A stretch of 64,000 nt of DNA. It comes from Epiperipatus broadwayi (Eukaryota; Onychophora; Udeonychophora; Euonychophora; Peripatidae). The position numbers and the translations under genes were made by a program. Positions 38,636 to 50,143 of this stretch are shown in pieces. Positions within the stretch are counted from its first letter, which is position 1. Each line of letters opens with the position of its first letter. Below the pieces are notes generated by a model. It ran no database searches. It saw only the letters and a program-made list of their open reading frames with translations, and was not told the DNA's origin. The stretch spans positions 1,682,212 through 1,746,211 of the forward strand of contig JAQFVV010000153.1 in assembly GCA_028023455.1 (NCBI GenBank), read 5' to 3'.

Positions 38636-39935
38636 TTTTTTTTAATTTTCTAAACAAATTGAGAATTTATTTGTTGGTTAGCTAGCTCATAATATACTCA
38701 AATAGATAGAACTGAAGTAGAAAAATTAGATTTGCTACTTAATATATATTCTTAGCTAAAAGGCAAAACAAAAACATTAAATTTGGTGTTTGATAGTTTG
38801 CATCAATTTCTGTTTGAGTGTAACTCATCACAGACAGAAACTTGATAATATTGCTCTAGTTGGCATTTTGAACTTGATAATACAAACGTTAAGGACGGTC
38901 ATTTCATTAGCTAAAATGTGTTGTTGTTTTTAAATAAATAAATATTATATATGTTTTAATATGCATATATGTCATTAAGCCCTACTTTTTTTAACAAAAT
39001 ACTGTCACATATCTTTCAATGATCTTTGCAAAATGCATATTTCATTTCTCCATTCTAAAATGCGGTCGAGGATTGATTACTTTTTTTTTTAATTAAGCCT
39101 TTGTTAAATGATTTTTTTTTAATGTTATTATTAGCTCATGGCCATTCTAATTCTTAATGGCGACAATTTGAATGAATTTTTCAATGCCAAAGTCGAGAAA
39201 AAAATATCATTCAGTATTCATTACAAACAAGTGCGAACAGCTAATAAATCTTTAAAGGACGCTATTAAAACTGGAATAGTAGGACGGGTTTTTTTAATCC
39301 ATGTCATAATAAAATATGTTATTTAAATCTATTTATATATACATTAAATAAACTTATTTACGGAAATTATAATCAAGACATAAAAAGTGATACATTTTTT
39401 GCAAACAATTTTTTAATTATTTTACATGCAGAATATATGTAGTATAATATTGTTACTACCTGATGAATAAAATAAGCAAATATCTATTTTTTTCTAATCT
39501 GTGTTTGCTTAAAATTAGAAATGTATTTTTTAGATAAATACTAGACATAACAAAAAGAGCTGTTGCGAAGTAATAAATCATCAACTATTTGTTTTCTATT
39601 TTCTCTTGGTTCGTTTGTAAATATATTGAGTTCGTAGTCTTTTACCTTTTAAGTTTTTCGTTATTTAATGAAGTCATTGGAGATAGCGAAAATATATAAA
39701 CAAATTACATTAATTCTCTCACTGCAGGTGTTTAAACCCACTCTACCATTGATGTTTTGTCAAATAAATAAAAATTTAAAAAAACAAGTAGTATTAATTT
39801 TTATGACTAGAAATACGTGAATAAATGTCATTTACTTAGTAAAGTATATAAATACAATAATATTCAAGCCCAAATATTTTGAAATGGTTATATAAATAAA
39901 TTGTATTATCATCATCATTTTCAACTATTATAATC
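38636..39935. other. AT-rich spacer
   Basis: A 62-codon ORF at 39138-39326 (+) has a start codon and somewhat balanced composition (GDNLNEFFNAKVEKKISF) but matches no family I know. Nothing else supported. Confidence 0.4.
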
Positions 39936-39939
39936 TACT

Positions 39940-40470
39940 ACAAGATGATCTTTCCAAATTTAATTTAGTTTTTTTCATCAGTAATTATTTTCTCCATAAA
40001 TATCCAGAAAACGTTCTTATCCATCTATGACATTTAAGTCTTTTACAATTTTTTCAGGTCTGGTTTAAAACTTTGGTTGCCAGCTAATTTCATATTTTCT
40101 ATAAACATGTTTAGCACAATTTTGTTTCTGGCTCTTAAGTTTTTCAATAATATCAAAAATACCTGCTTATTTTTTCACTCATGTATTTCTCTTTTGATCC
40201 TTCTGTGTTACTCCAATTAAATATCTCTTTTTACCTCACTGTGTGGCCTGAAATATTTGTGTGACTCTTCTAATCAATGTCCAACTTTTGAATCCATATA
40301 TAAGTAATGGCAAAGTATATTTATTATAAAATTTTCTTTCCAGAAGGTAAGTATATTTTCTTGTAATAATAAGTTATTTCTATCAAAAGTATTCACTCCC
40401 AATTTAATCATATGATTAATTTTATTCCTTAGTTTTAAATATTTATATATTAGAATCTTTTAAAATATGT
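39940..40470 (-). pseudogene. RTE-like LINE, C-terminal fragment
   Basis: The minus strand reads LPLLIYGSKSWTL (near 40300), then GVTQKDQKRNT (near 40200), then IIEKLKSQKQNCAKHVYRK (near 40110). These correspond to the 'LLYGSETW..GVT.RDRKRNE..ILEKLK..LNWAKHVYR' region after the RT domain of RTE-like LINEs. Broken by stops. Confidence 0.6.
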
Positions 40471-40810
40471 AATGTTTTTTTAATAAAAATATAGTTTTAT
40501 AATTTCGTGTTTAATTTATTTAGCACATTTTAATAGATGAACTATATTACACCTAGCTATGTTTTCTTTAATCTGCACTCATTAGTTAAGAACTTACTTA
40601 TGAAGAGTAATTTGTAAAGTTGAGTAAAATTATACAAAAAAAAAACCCCTTAAGAATGAAATTAAGCTTTACTTTTTAGAAAAAAAAAAAAAACGTAAGT
40701 TAGTTAAAATATATAAAAAATGTTTTCTTTAATGATGTGTATAGGATGTAAATTTCAATATAATATTTAAAGTTGTAATAATTAAATTTATAAAACGCAT
40801 ACTTACATAA

Positions 40811-40993
40811 AGTAATATATATTAAGGCTATAACTTTAAGACCATATGCTCGAAAAACGACAGTAGGGCCCTCTACAAATCTTAACACAAGATTTATTTG
40901 TCTTCTAAATAAATCTTGTGTTAACATTTGTAGAGGTCCCTACTGTCGTTTTTCAAGCACATGGTCTTAAGGTTACAGCCTTAATATATATTA
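40811..40993. repeat. Near-perfect hairpin (foldback MITE)
   Basis: Arms of about 88 bp (40811-40899 and 40907-40993), with a loop of about 7 bp around GTCTTCT. The arms include CTCTACAAATCTTAACACAA and its near-exact complement, with a handful of mismatches. The 75-codon minus ORF over it is a by-product. Confidence 0.85.
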
Positions 40994-41099
40994 CTATAAT
41001 ATTTAAACAAAAGATAATTTTAAATATTAAATGCACATTAATCCACTGCCAGTCAAAAATTTCTACAACATTTTTCTACAAACGTTTATCATAATTTTT

Positions 41100-41700
41100 A
41101 ATTTCTCACAATGGGCTAGCAAATTATTTAATTATATCATCATATTTCCAATTATGACTTTTTAAAGGATGTTTCTGATTTTTTTTGGATACTCCAGATA
41201 GAATTGTTCTAATTTGTTATTTTTCATTTTTTCATTTCTATGATTTTTTTTTTAAATCTTTATAAATAAATTAATAATGCTTTATTATGCTCAAATGTAT
41301 TCATTTTTTTTATCATTCTCTAACATTCAAGTTTTACAACCATAAGTTATAAACAGGAAAAATATTTACTTTTTCTTTGAAGATATAAAAGTATGTTAAT
41401 TCTATAATATTTTATTTTCTTATTTATTCATACTTGCATTTTCTTTGCTGTAATTAATAGTAATATTCTAAATACTTTAACTATTTATTCCCTTGTTTAC
41501 TATTTATCTTTTACTACAAAGTTTTAAACATTTCTATTAAAAGTTACTTTAGTTTTAACTAAATTTATATCTTGTAATTAAATTGATTTAAGAAATTGGA
41601 TATTGATACTAAAGTAACAGTATTATCTATAAATGTAAAATAATGTTGATAAACACCATTTAACTTGAGATAAGACTTTTTTTAAATCTAAGATGTTTAA
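41100..41700 (-). pseudogene. Possible RTE-like LINE fragment
   Basis: The minus strand shows KTKVTFNRNV and VVKDK near 41520-41570, INKKIKYYRI near 41410, then PVYNLWL near 41350. These are plausible remnants of the 'KTKVM..EI..RI..ILTYGCETW' segment after the RT core. Weak and heavily broken. Confidence 0.4.
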
Positions 41701-42441
41701 GAATTTTTAAAGTAATAGAAAATAATTTAAGAAACAAAACATTATAACCTTAACATATACCTCTTTAATTTTTCAATTTTTTATTGTGATTTTATTAATG
41801 AATGTAGCATTTTTGTAAAATTTTCTTAATGACTTTAAGACTTTTCAGTTTTTTGAATTTTTATAATCTTATAAATGAACAATTCTAACTTTTACTTATA
41901 TGAGAATGTTCAGATATTTCAAATCTTCATTTCACCTGATTTATTGGGATATTTTGATAAAATACTGTATAGTGAGAGAAATTGGTTGAGAAATTTTATA
42001 TAGAGTAATAGTTCAAGAGTTATAACAAGCTTAAAGAATGCGTTATAAATCTGAAAGATTTAAGTGGTTACAAATATTTATCAGGATATTGGTCAATTTA
42101 TTATTAAACCATATATATATTAAATAAAATCTCCATCATAAATTAACAATTGTAATAATAACAAATAAAACTATAAAGTATTAATGGCGATAATTATTTT
42201 CATAACCAGTTTTAATTGCAAAACATTTTAAATCTGCCTCTTCAAGTTATATTTTAAAGATTCATGAATTTTAATATTCACATTTTGTCTATTAATTAAA
42301 ATTTTTTATTTCTATTTATAAAAATTTCCCTTTGATTTTTTTTTCTTTCTTTCCTCATAAAGAATTATAGTGTTATTCAGGTCAAAACTAAAAGTAAAAT
42401 TATGCATTTTTTTCATGATCAAAAAAGAATATAAAGTTATT

Positions 42442-42549
<108 letters not shown>

Positions 42550-43000
42550 ACAAAATTTATGTAAAAGTTTGTTTTTTTTAACTGTTTCTCAGTATTACAT
42601 CATGATTCCCCATTTTGCATTTACATGTAATTGAAACCCAATAATGCTTTTCTGTTTCATAGGTATTAAATTTTTCAATGTATCCACCAACATAGTAACA
42701 TTAGGTAAAATACAAAATAAAGCATTATATAGTTCTTCATATATATTCTAAATAAATAAAAATAGCATAAGCATTTTTGTAAAATTGTAAATATTTTGAG
42801 ATTTATCACTTTCATATCTACTGCATCTTATTATAAAATAAAAAAGATATAAAATTTGCTATTTTATATACAATTGAAATTTTTATTTATAACATATATA
42901 TGCATGTATATATAATATGTTGCTTGTAAGGGTTTATTTAACAATTTATATTTTAATAAACCTATAGATCATATCACATATATTGTAATGGTCAGAAAAT
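42550..43000. other. AT-rich spacer
   Basis: No supported gene or placed repeat. Confidence 0.5.
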
Positions 43001-43781
43001 GTGTGACTCGTAAACATAGTGCAGAATTCGACCACCATACAGAACAGCAGCACCATCGAGTAGCGAAGCCACCCGTGGTACTGAGTTCGAACATAGTTTA
43101 TCGGTTCCACAATACAATCCATGAAACAACGCATCTGATGCGACATTAGTAAATATTTCCTTAGGCACGGTGGTCAGGGATATGCAAGAGACTCATGATT
43201 TTATTCTCGAGTTAGCCAATAATCAAACTAATAGTAATTAAACATTCATATTTACATAATCGAGGAAATATTATATAGAATGGGTATCGAATAAATGAAG
43301 CGTAAATGCAGACATATAGTTTAAAATTATTTATTAACACATTTTAATAAAACAATCTCATAATATTTTATGGACTAACAGCTTCAGTAGCGGGATTTGC
43401 GACATGATTATATTTTAAAGAATACATTTATTTATTTAGACATTATTTTATATTGATGATTTCAGTAGCGGTATTTCCGATACTGTAATGTTTACAAAAG
43501 GAATACATTTATTTGAAGGCGTAATCTAGCTACCTAAAATTCTCGAGTGAGTATTTCTAATGCATGCCTTGGGGAATCTATACCTTTGCAATGCAAGAGT
43601 CTAAAGTATGGGTTATAAGCAATGGCAGACATATATTTATTTAATTAAAATATTTATTTATAACTAAGGGCAAACATTTATTTGAGAGTGAATTATGAAG
43701 ATAATGCAGAGGCGGAGTGATATATAGAATAATAAAATTGAGCAAAGGAACACGTGGTACGCTTTAGAAAGGCTATATGGA
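43000..43781. other. Start of a GC-richer island, with repeated phrases
   Basis: GC content rises visibly (ACCACCATACAGAACAGCAG, CACGGTGGTCAGGGATATGC). Two phrases repeat: CTTCAGTAGCGGGATTTGCG (43382-43401) and TTTCAGTAGCGGTATTTCCG (43461-43480), about 80 bp apart; and GCAGACATATA at 43308-43318 and 43626-43636. It could be the edge of an unrecognised mobile element or a host regulatory region. Confidence 0.4.
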
Positions 43782-44078
43782 ATGGCAGTATATCGAAACT
43801 GCAATGCCGTGAATGAGTTTATAAGAATATCAGACTGGTCTCTGCCTCGGTCCGACGAAGTAAGGTGTCACATAAGCATAACCAGGGACAAGCGGTACGT
43901 GGCGCGATTTGCTGGCTGGCTGCATGACATTGTCAAATCCTACGGGAGCACCCATTATGCCCGCTTGTGTAGGACGACTGGGGTTAATTTCAACCCTGAA
44001 GAATCCAGAAATTTCACGGCGGAATGGGTCATCGCATCTCTAAAACGTAGCGCATGTATACTGTATAAACGATTATGA
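43782..44078 (+). CDS. Unrecognised 98-codon ORF in a GC-richer island
   Basis: An intact ATG-to-stop reading frame of 98 codons with amino-acid composition like a real protein (Arg-, Trp-, Cys- and His-containing, no low-complexity run), unlike the AT-biased random ORFs elsewhere. Readable features are RISDWSLPRSDEVRC, YVARFAGWLHDIVKSYGST and TTGVNFNPEESRNFTAEWV. There is no signal peptide, membrane segment or motif that I recognise. It is followed by a second coding-like stretch at 44763-44926 in similar GC context. It could be an exon of a host gene, an orphan gene, or part of an unrecognised transposon. I cannot assign a function. Confidence 0.4.
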   Translation: MAVYRNCNAVNEFIRISDWSLPRSDEVRCHISITRDKRYVARFAGWLHDIVKSYGSTHYARLCRTTGVNFNPEESRNFTAEWVIASLKRSACILYKRL

Positions 44079-44762
44079 TGAGATTTCAACAGATTTCTAA
44101 CTTGGTCATACATTCTCAACATTTATTAAAGAACATTGGCGACTCTCAAAGAAATGTAATTTTCTAGAATTATTCATTAGATTTAATAAATACAAAATAT
44201 ATATAAACTGGGAGTTATTACAACTAATATTCCAGCCATTTGCGAAGTAGTAGACCCTGCATTACAATAAATGAGGCACTGAATGCGTGTCGATTTATAT
44301 GAAAGTGAAGTTATTAAGGAAAGTAAATATTAATGAAAATTTGACACGCATTCATTGTTTTAAGCGATCATAGATTTAAACTTTGAAAATTGAAATAATT
44401 ATGAGCATGCAATAATTAAATAATAACTATAGATAGAAATGTAGATTATAGAAATACGCACCCAAGAAAGACAGAGTGAGGTAAACTAGATTATTAGAGA
44501 AATTTACATATTAAATTAATTATTCAGTTTTAGTTATACATATGGTAGTTTTTACATTTTATAATTTAGATAAGTAGTATGAAGAAGAGCTATAGCATAT
44601 TATTAGAGTACTCTAGAGTTTGAACACAGACGGGTACCTGTTTTATAAGAAGTTTTCTGATTCCATTAGTTTAGCAGAAAAAAATTCACGAGTGGAAATT
44701 CTTTCTTGTATTTAGATATTCATTTAATTTCATAACAGCAGCAGCTTTCTCATTTATTTCAG

Positions 44763-44926
44763 GCAGCAGATCTTCATGGTTAATTTATGACGGGCAATGG
44801 AAAGTTCAGCTTCCGACAGGCCATATCCCGATGGAGAATAATCTAGGTGCTTTACTCGGTCATACCTTGGCAGGAACAAATTATTTTATTATTTTGGAGA
44901 CTCTCAGTGATCGAGAGCAAAGCTAA
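44763..44926 (+). CDS. Possible terminal exon, unrecognised
   Basis: A stretch with a 3' splice-site-like start (pyrimidine-rich CTTTCTCATTTATTTCAG ending at 44762) runs open to a TAA at 44924-44926. It reads WLIYDGQWKVQLPTGHIPME and then NNLGALLGHTLAGTNYF and ETLSDREQS. Composition is protein-like and GC is higher than in the flanks. It may belong with the ORF at 43782-44078. No family recognised; the splice call is inference. Confidence 0.25.
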
Positions 44927-46150
44927 AGTTTAAGTGAATGTCTCCAGCAAGTCTAAGATGACCTCTTTTTTTTATCTTGATCTTTCACATTTTTGTTAAG
45001 ATATTATTAGGTTCTATTTAATCTGCCCTGAGGATAATCAACGCATTTTGTTGGTTTTTAATTAAAGAAAGCCGCCGTTCTATTGTTTACATTTTACATT
45101 TACTAATTAATTTTGGGGAATTTTTCTTTAATTAATTTATTATCTATCACTGACCGATGCTTTTAAATTTCAAAAACAAAAAGGGAACATAAGATTATTT
45201 TAATTTTTAATTAAATATTACATCAGATATTTTTAGAATTATTATTAAACGAAATTTAAACAAAGCAATAAATACGAACTTTATAATGCAAAATAAATGA
45301 TTAAAATTATACATTTTTATATAACTAAAAGAAATCTAAATTATATTATTTTATCCCTATTTATTGCATTTAATTTGAGATCGAAATATGTGCGTGTTTA
45401 TGCTGAATTCTACATATATTTATACATTTTTAAGATTGCTACACACACAATTCGATACCAAAAAGTTTAAAATTTGGGCGGGATAGATCGGTCAGTGAGA
45501 GACGACAGAAAAAGGTGAAACTTAAGATTCGAATACGAATCTTACTGTTTCAATATTTCATTTCAGAAGTTCATTTTAAACTGTTTAACTTGTTTAATTT
45601 ATTCATAAAGTGATTTATACTACATTCACTTCATCAAATAAAAATGTGACCATCATATATCATGTAAACTTTATATATAAAATATTATTGCATTGAAAAT
45701 ATCATCAAAAAAAGTTACAAATTTATACAACCATAGGCAAATATACGAGCTAAGTTTTAGACATTTTATAGTATTTACCTTCAAAAGCAGCTGCAATATT
45801 GTCTTTAATAAACTTTTAAAAGTCAATCATGAATTTTATAGCGTATTAGAAAATTTATTTATTTATTTATTAAGACTTTTTCAATAATAGTTATGAAGTC
45901 TAATCTATCAATGAGACCATATAATTCTGTAACATCAGTACTCTAAACATGAGTAAAATCCTCTATATATCAGATGTAGTTCATTTCTATTCATTTTGAA
46001 ACCTATATAAGAAGAAAGGTATATGTAATATAATTAAAATATACTACTTTCTAACATTATGTATATAATTTTTCATTTAAATAAATTAACTAAATGCTAT
46101 TAAAATTACTTTTCAGTTTACCCACATCTCATAAGTGACATTTTCTATCT
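44927..46150. other. AT-rich spacer
   Basis: No supported gene. A short GC-richer patch is at 45475-45515. Confidence 0.45.
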
Positions 46151-47250
46151 TTTTTGATATCTTTTAAAATTCAGGTTAATATATTTCAATTGCTTTTTTA
46201 TCATACTTTTTTAGCAACAGATTTAGTCGCACTTCATTTCAATTTTTTAATTCTTTCAAAGATAACCGTAATATTTAATTGTTTTCTGAACCACTAGGCA
46301 TTTGATCTATCCTTGTGAATTCTGATATATATTTTCTAACACTTCAATGTGTAGTCTAAAGTTTTTATAATCTTTTTTTAAGCACATTTATTCCATTATT
46401 AATTTTATATTTTAATTTTTCATCTCTATTAATAATTTATTCAGAATATTTATAAATGTTGATATCTTTTAAATAATTTCTGGCTATCTTTTTTAAGCCG
46501 ATTTAACATTATTTTAATTGTTTTTAATATCTACTTTTAGAAGTCTTTTTTTTTTTTTTTTTGGCCTTTATCTGATAGTTTTTGTAAGATTTCTGACGGA
46601 TCTAAAGCATTATTTTTAAAAGTGAACATAATCATTTTCAAAATCTAAATGATTTAAATAATATTCATTTATTTTACTAATTTAGCTTACAATTTTATAC
46701 ATTAAAATAGTTCCCATAATGCTACTGTAAAAGTTTTGAAGAAATGGAATCATTCCAATGTATTCTATTATAAATATTAATCTTATCTCTGTACCAGTAA
46801 TCTGAGCACGGCTGAGCATTTTGATAAATATTTTCAGAATTGATAATATTCTTACATTATGACGTATCAACATTTTAATACATCTTTATAAATTACAAAT
46901 ATAATGCAAAATGCAACTGTTACTTAACTTCTCTTAATACTTAATTAAAAATGGTTTATTGTTCTGCAATCAATTTTAAATTCGGATTTGTTTATTTATT
47001 AGCTTGAGTTTAAATAACTCTGCAAATGATTTACAATTTGTTTGCAGTAAATATCTACTCATTATAATTTGACTTATAAATGTCAAACTTTCTGTAGTCA
47101 AAACTTTTTCAAAAAACAACAATATCATTATTGAATTTTTCCATTCATTTAATATGTTATTATTTCATCTTTTAATGTCATTGAACACAATTCATATTTT
47201 TCACATTCATTTAAAATATCTATAATGCTTGACATATTCTAAAGCTTTTT
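46150..47250 (-). pseudogene. Decayed RTE-like LINE, RT fragment
   Basis: The minus strand has an open 63-codon stretch (46873-46682) containing IPFLQNFYSSIMGTILMYKI, close to the '(ISP)KLFS..ME.ILK' segment of RT motif B. It is followed by INEYYLNHLDFENDYVHF (near 46620-46680), where the FADD box reads FEND, then LQKLSDKGQKK near 46560. The order and wording match the copy at 1-1610. The rest is too broken to read. Confidence 0.55.
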
Positions 47251-47309
47251 TTAATATTCCACTTTTTTAAACTATATAATATGTATCAAGTGTAGAGACC
47301 TTGTTTTCC

Positions 47310-47920
47310 TGCTCATTATTACAAGATTATTTTTTATTTTTTAAATTCTTCCACACAATCGGTGAATTTATTCCTGCTTCCAGTCATCAAGCCAAATCAT
47401 TCCTAGTGCCAAAGTCACAAACATTTTATATATTGAGCATTTTCTCTTCAACAGATTTATTTTTTATTATTTTATATTCATATATTTTACATAAGCAATA
47501 TCCCCCCTCCCAACCATTTTGCAAAATTTAACATATAAAAACTCTACCTAAAAGCTACGGTTGAATATAAAAGTAATTAAAAATAATCTACTTAGAAGAA
47601 TTCCACTTTCTGGGTATATTACAAGATGGCCTCCTTTTTTTTTTTTTTGTAGAGTTCTTCCTTACATTTTATGAATTTAATTCTGCAGTAACATTGCCAA
47701 GACGCTCCCAGTACCAAAATGGCCATTTTATATTTAGATATATTTTTCTTTCCTATGACTATTTTTTACTATTTTACATTTATATTTTTTTGTAACAGCA
47801 ATATTTCTTTTTTCTACCATTTAACACCATTCAACATATAAAAATCTCATATAAAAAATTAATATAGAATAAAAAGTAATCAAAAATAATCCATTTAATA
47901 AAAATTCTATTTTCAGTTGT
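47310..47920. repeat. Diverged tandem duplication, unit of about 310 bp
   Basis: Unit 1 (about 47310-47620) and unit 2 (about 47630-47920) share phrases in the same order: TTCTTCC/ACA..GAATTTATTCCTGC; CCTAGTGCCAAAGTCAC versus CCCAGTACCAAAATGGC; CATTTTATAT; and CAACATATAAAAA..CTC followed by AAGTAAT.AAAAATAATC. Neither unit encodes a protein I recognise. Confidence 0.6.
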
Positions 47921-48394
47921 TCTTAAGTTTTTATAATATTATTATCTTCATTTTTTTCTTTGTTTTTAAATTTTTATTTTTCACTCGTATGTATTTTTCA
48001 GTAAAGTATTTATTTATTTCTTATTGATCTTGTTTATGTCTTAGCCATTTCCAAAATATTTTAATAATTTTAAATGATTTTTTATTTTAAATTCATCTTA
48101 ACAACTTTTATGCCTTTTTATGTTTTGCACTAACATATATTTTGATATTATTAATTACTAGTTACTTACTGTGATGAATTTATTACACACTTTTACAATG
48201 AAGTATATATTTTCTATTAGACAAATTACAACTTGCACGAGCAAAAAAACGTTTTTTTTCTCTCCACAAATTTTTTTCTAAGGTTTCTCTCATCTCTAAT
48301 CATAAGTGTATCTTTAAACATTTTTAATTGTCACATTAAAGTATGTTGTAACAACTTAGTTCATTCAAATGCATTCTTCTTTTATATATAAGTA
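47921..48394. other. AT-rich spacer
   Basis: No supported gene or placed repeat. Confidence 0.5.
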
Positions 48395-48505
48395 TTTTAA
48401 ACCACTAAACATCACATGATCACCATCTCTTATGCTAGCACATAACTGTTATTAAACAGGCAAAACTCTCCATACAGTATGGAGAGTTTTGCCTGTTTAA
48501 TAAAA
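48395..48505. mobile_element. Penelope-derived repeat, head-to-head palindrome
   Basis: CACTAAACATCACATGATCA (48401-48420) to TTAAACAGGCAAAACTCTCC (48453-48472) is the family's 3' half read on the minus strand. At 48475 it turns back on itself as TATGGAGAGTTTTGCCTGTT (48478-48497). A third example of inverted joining in this family. Confidence 0.6.
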
Positions 48506-48974
48506 GTATTTTATTAGAAGAATTGTTAATATATAAATCTGAGTTATTTGTATTTCATATAAATCATTAAGCTAAATGTTAACACTATTATTATTCCTTT
48601 GCTTGATATATTTCCAATTTCTACAATGTTATTTTTTATACATTATAATAAATCCCATTCCACTCATTCATATTTGTAATTTTATGTAAAGAAGATATCA
48701 CTTTTTAACTTTACAAAATCTGATAATGTTTCATTTACAAGTCACAATGGCAGGATTTGAGTGAAAGTTTATATTCTTTGCTCTTTAAATGTTTTATTTA
48801 CTTTTTGTAGATCCTATAGTACAAAAATTTTAAATCTAATGTGCCTTCTTGGTTAAACTGACTGCAAATGTTTCTTTTTCTTAATCTTATACAGAAAAGT
48901 TATTTGAAAAAAAATATTTTTTTAATTTACTGATGTCATTTTTTTGCACAATAATAACACAGGAATATGATTGT
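48506..48974. other. AT-rich spacer
   Basis: No supported gene or placed repeat. Confidence 0.5.
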
Positions 48975-49640
48975 TTTCTTCTTCTTCTTCTTCTTCTTCT
49001 TCTTCTTCTTCTTCTTCTTCTTCTTCTTCTTCTTCTTCTTCTTCTTCTTCTTCTTCTTCTTCTTCTTCTTCTTCTTCTTCTTCTTCTTCTTCTTCTTCTT
49101 CTTCTTCTTCTTCTTCTTCTTCTTCTTCTTCTTCTTCTTCTTCTTCTTCTTCTTCTTCTTCTTCTTCTTCTTCTTCTTCTTCTTCTTCTTCTTCTTCTTC
49201 TTCTTCTTCTTCTTCTTCTTCTTCTTCTTCTTCTTCTTCTTCTTCTTCTTCTTCTTCTTCTTCTTCTTCTTCTTCTTCTTCTTCTTCTTCTTCTTCTTCT
49301 TCTTCTTCTTCTTCTTCTTCTTCTTCTTCTTCTTCTTCTTCTTCTTCTTCTTCTTCTTCTTCTTCTTCTTCTTCTTCTTCTTCTTCTTCTTCTTCTTCTT
49401 CTTCTTCTTCTTCTTCTTCTTCTTCTTCTTCTTCTTCTTCTTCTTCTTCTTCTTCTTCTTCTTCTTCTTCTTCTTCTTCTTCTTCTTCTTCTTCTTCTTC
49501 TTCTTCTTCTTCTTCTTCTTCTTCTTCTTCTTCTTCTTCTTCTTCTTCTTCTTCTTCTTCTTCTTCTTCTTCTTCTTCTTCTTCTTCTTCTTCTTCTTCT
49601 TCTTCTTCTTCTTCTTCTTCTTCTTCTTCTTCTTCTTCTT

Positions 49641-49670
<30 letters not shown>
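48975..49670. repeat. (TTC)n / (GAA)n microsatellite, about 230 perfect units
   Basis: Nearly 700 bp of TTC with no interruption that I can see. It reads GAA on the minus strand, the strand of the neighbouring LINE. The long poly-Phe/Leu/Ser/Lys/Asn reading frames over it are artefacts. Confidence 0.97.
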
Positions 49671-49716
<46 letters not shown>

Positions 49717-49830
49717 TTATTCTTCTTATTCTTCTTCTTATTCTTCTTCTTATTGTTCTTCTTATTATTCTTCTTCTTATTATTATTCTTATTATTCTTA
49801 TTCTTATTCTTCTTCTTCTTCTTCTTCTTC

Positions 49831-49880
<50 letters not shown>
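49671..49880. repeat. Mixed TTA/TTC tract joining the LINE tail to the (TTC)n run
   Basis: TTA blocks (49671-49715 and 49830-49880) flank an irregular TTA/TTC mixture. On the LINE strand the last block reads (TAA)n and directly follows the LINE 3' untranslated region, so it may be the LINE tail, the target repeat, or both. Confidence 0.85.
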
Positions 49881-49882
<2 letters not shown>

Positions 49883-50143
49883 GTTTCAATAAAGGCTTTA
49901 TTGATCTCAATGGTTTACATAAGTTTACATCTAGAAAAATTTGAAATTTAACATACAATGAATAATATTAGGGTAAACACATATAAATGAATTTAGTGGT
50001 TACACTTTGTGGTTAATGGACTATAACAATATAAAAATTAAACAAGCAAAAATAATCAGAGTTCTAAAGTTTGAGGAGCTTATTCAGTTTTGTCCGCATA
50101 TCACTTTGAATGTTAGTTGTATGATAGTTTTTCTTTGCAGCAT
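49881..50143 (-). other. LINE 3' untranslated region
   Basis: On the minus strand this runs from the ORF2 stop to the (TAA)n tract. AATAAAG-like sequence is not seen on the coding strand. The minus strand shows GATCAATAAAGCCTTTATTG (plus 49886-49905), a short hairpin of AATAAAG/CTTTATT close to the 3' end. Confidence 0.5.

Noticed and set aside
44260-44360. Inverted repeat GAATGCGTGTCGAT / GACACGCATTC
   Set aside because: Short arms about 70 bp apart; noted but too small to call an element without other copies.
48933-49958. Reading frames of 319-340 codons on both strands
   Set aside because: They translate the TTC/GAA microsatellite into homopolymers (Leu, Phe, Ser, Lys, Asn) and are not genes.
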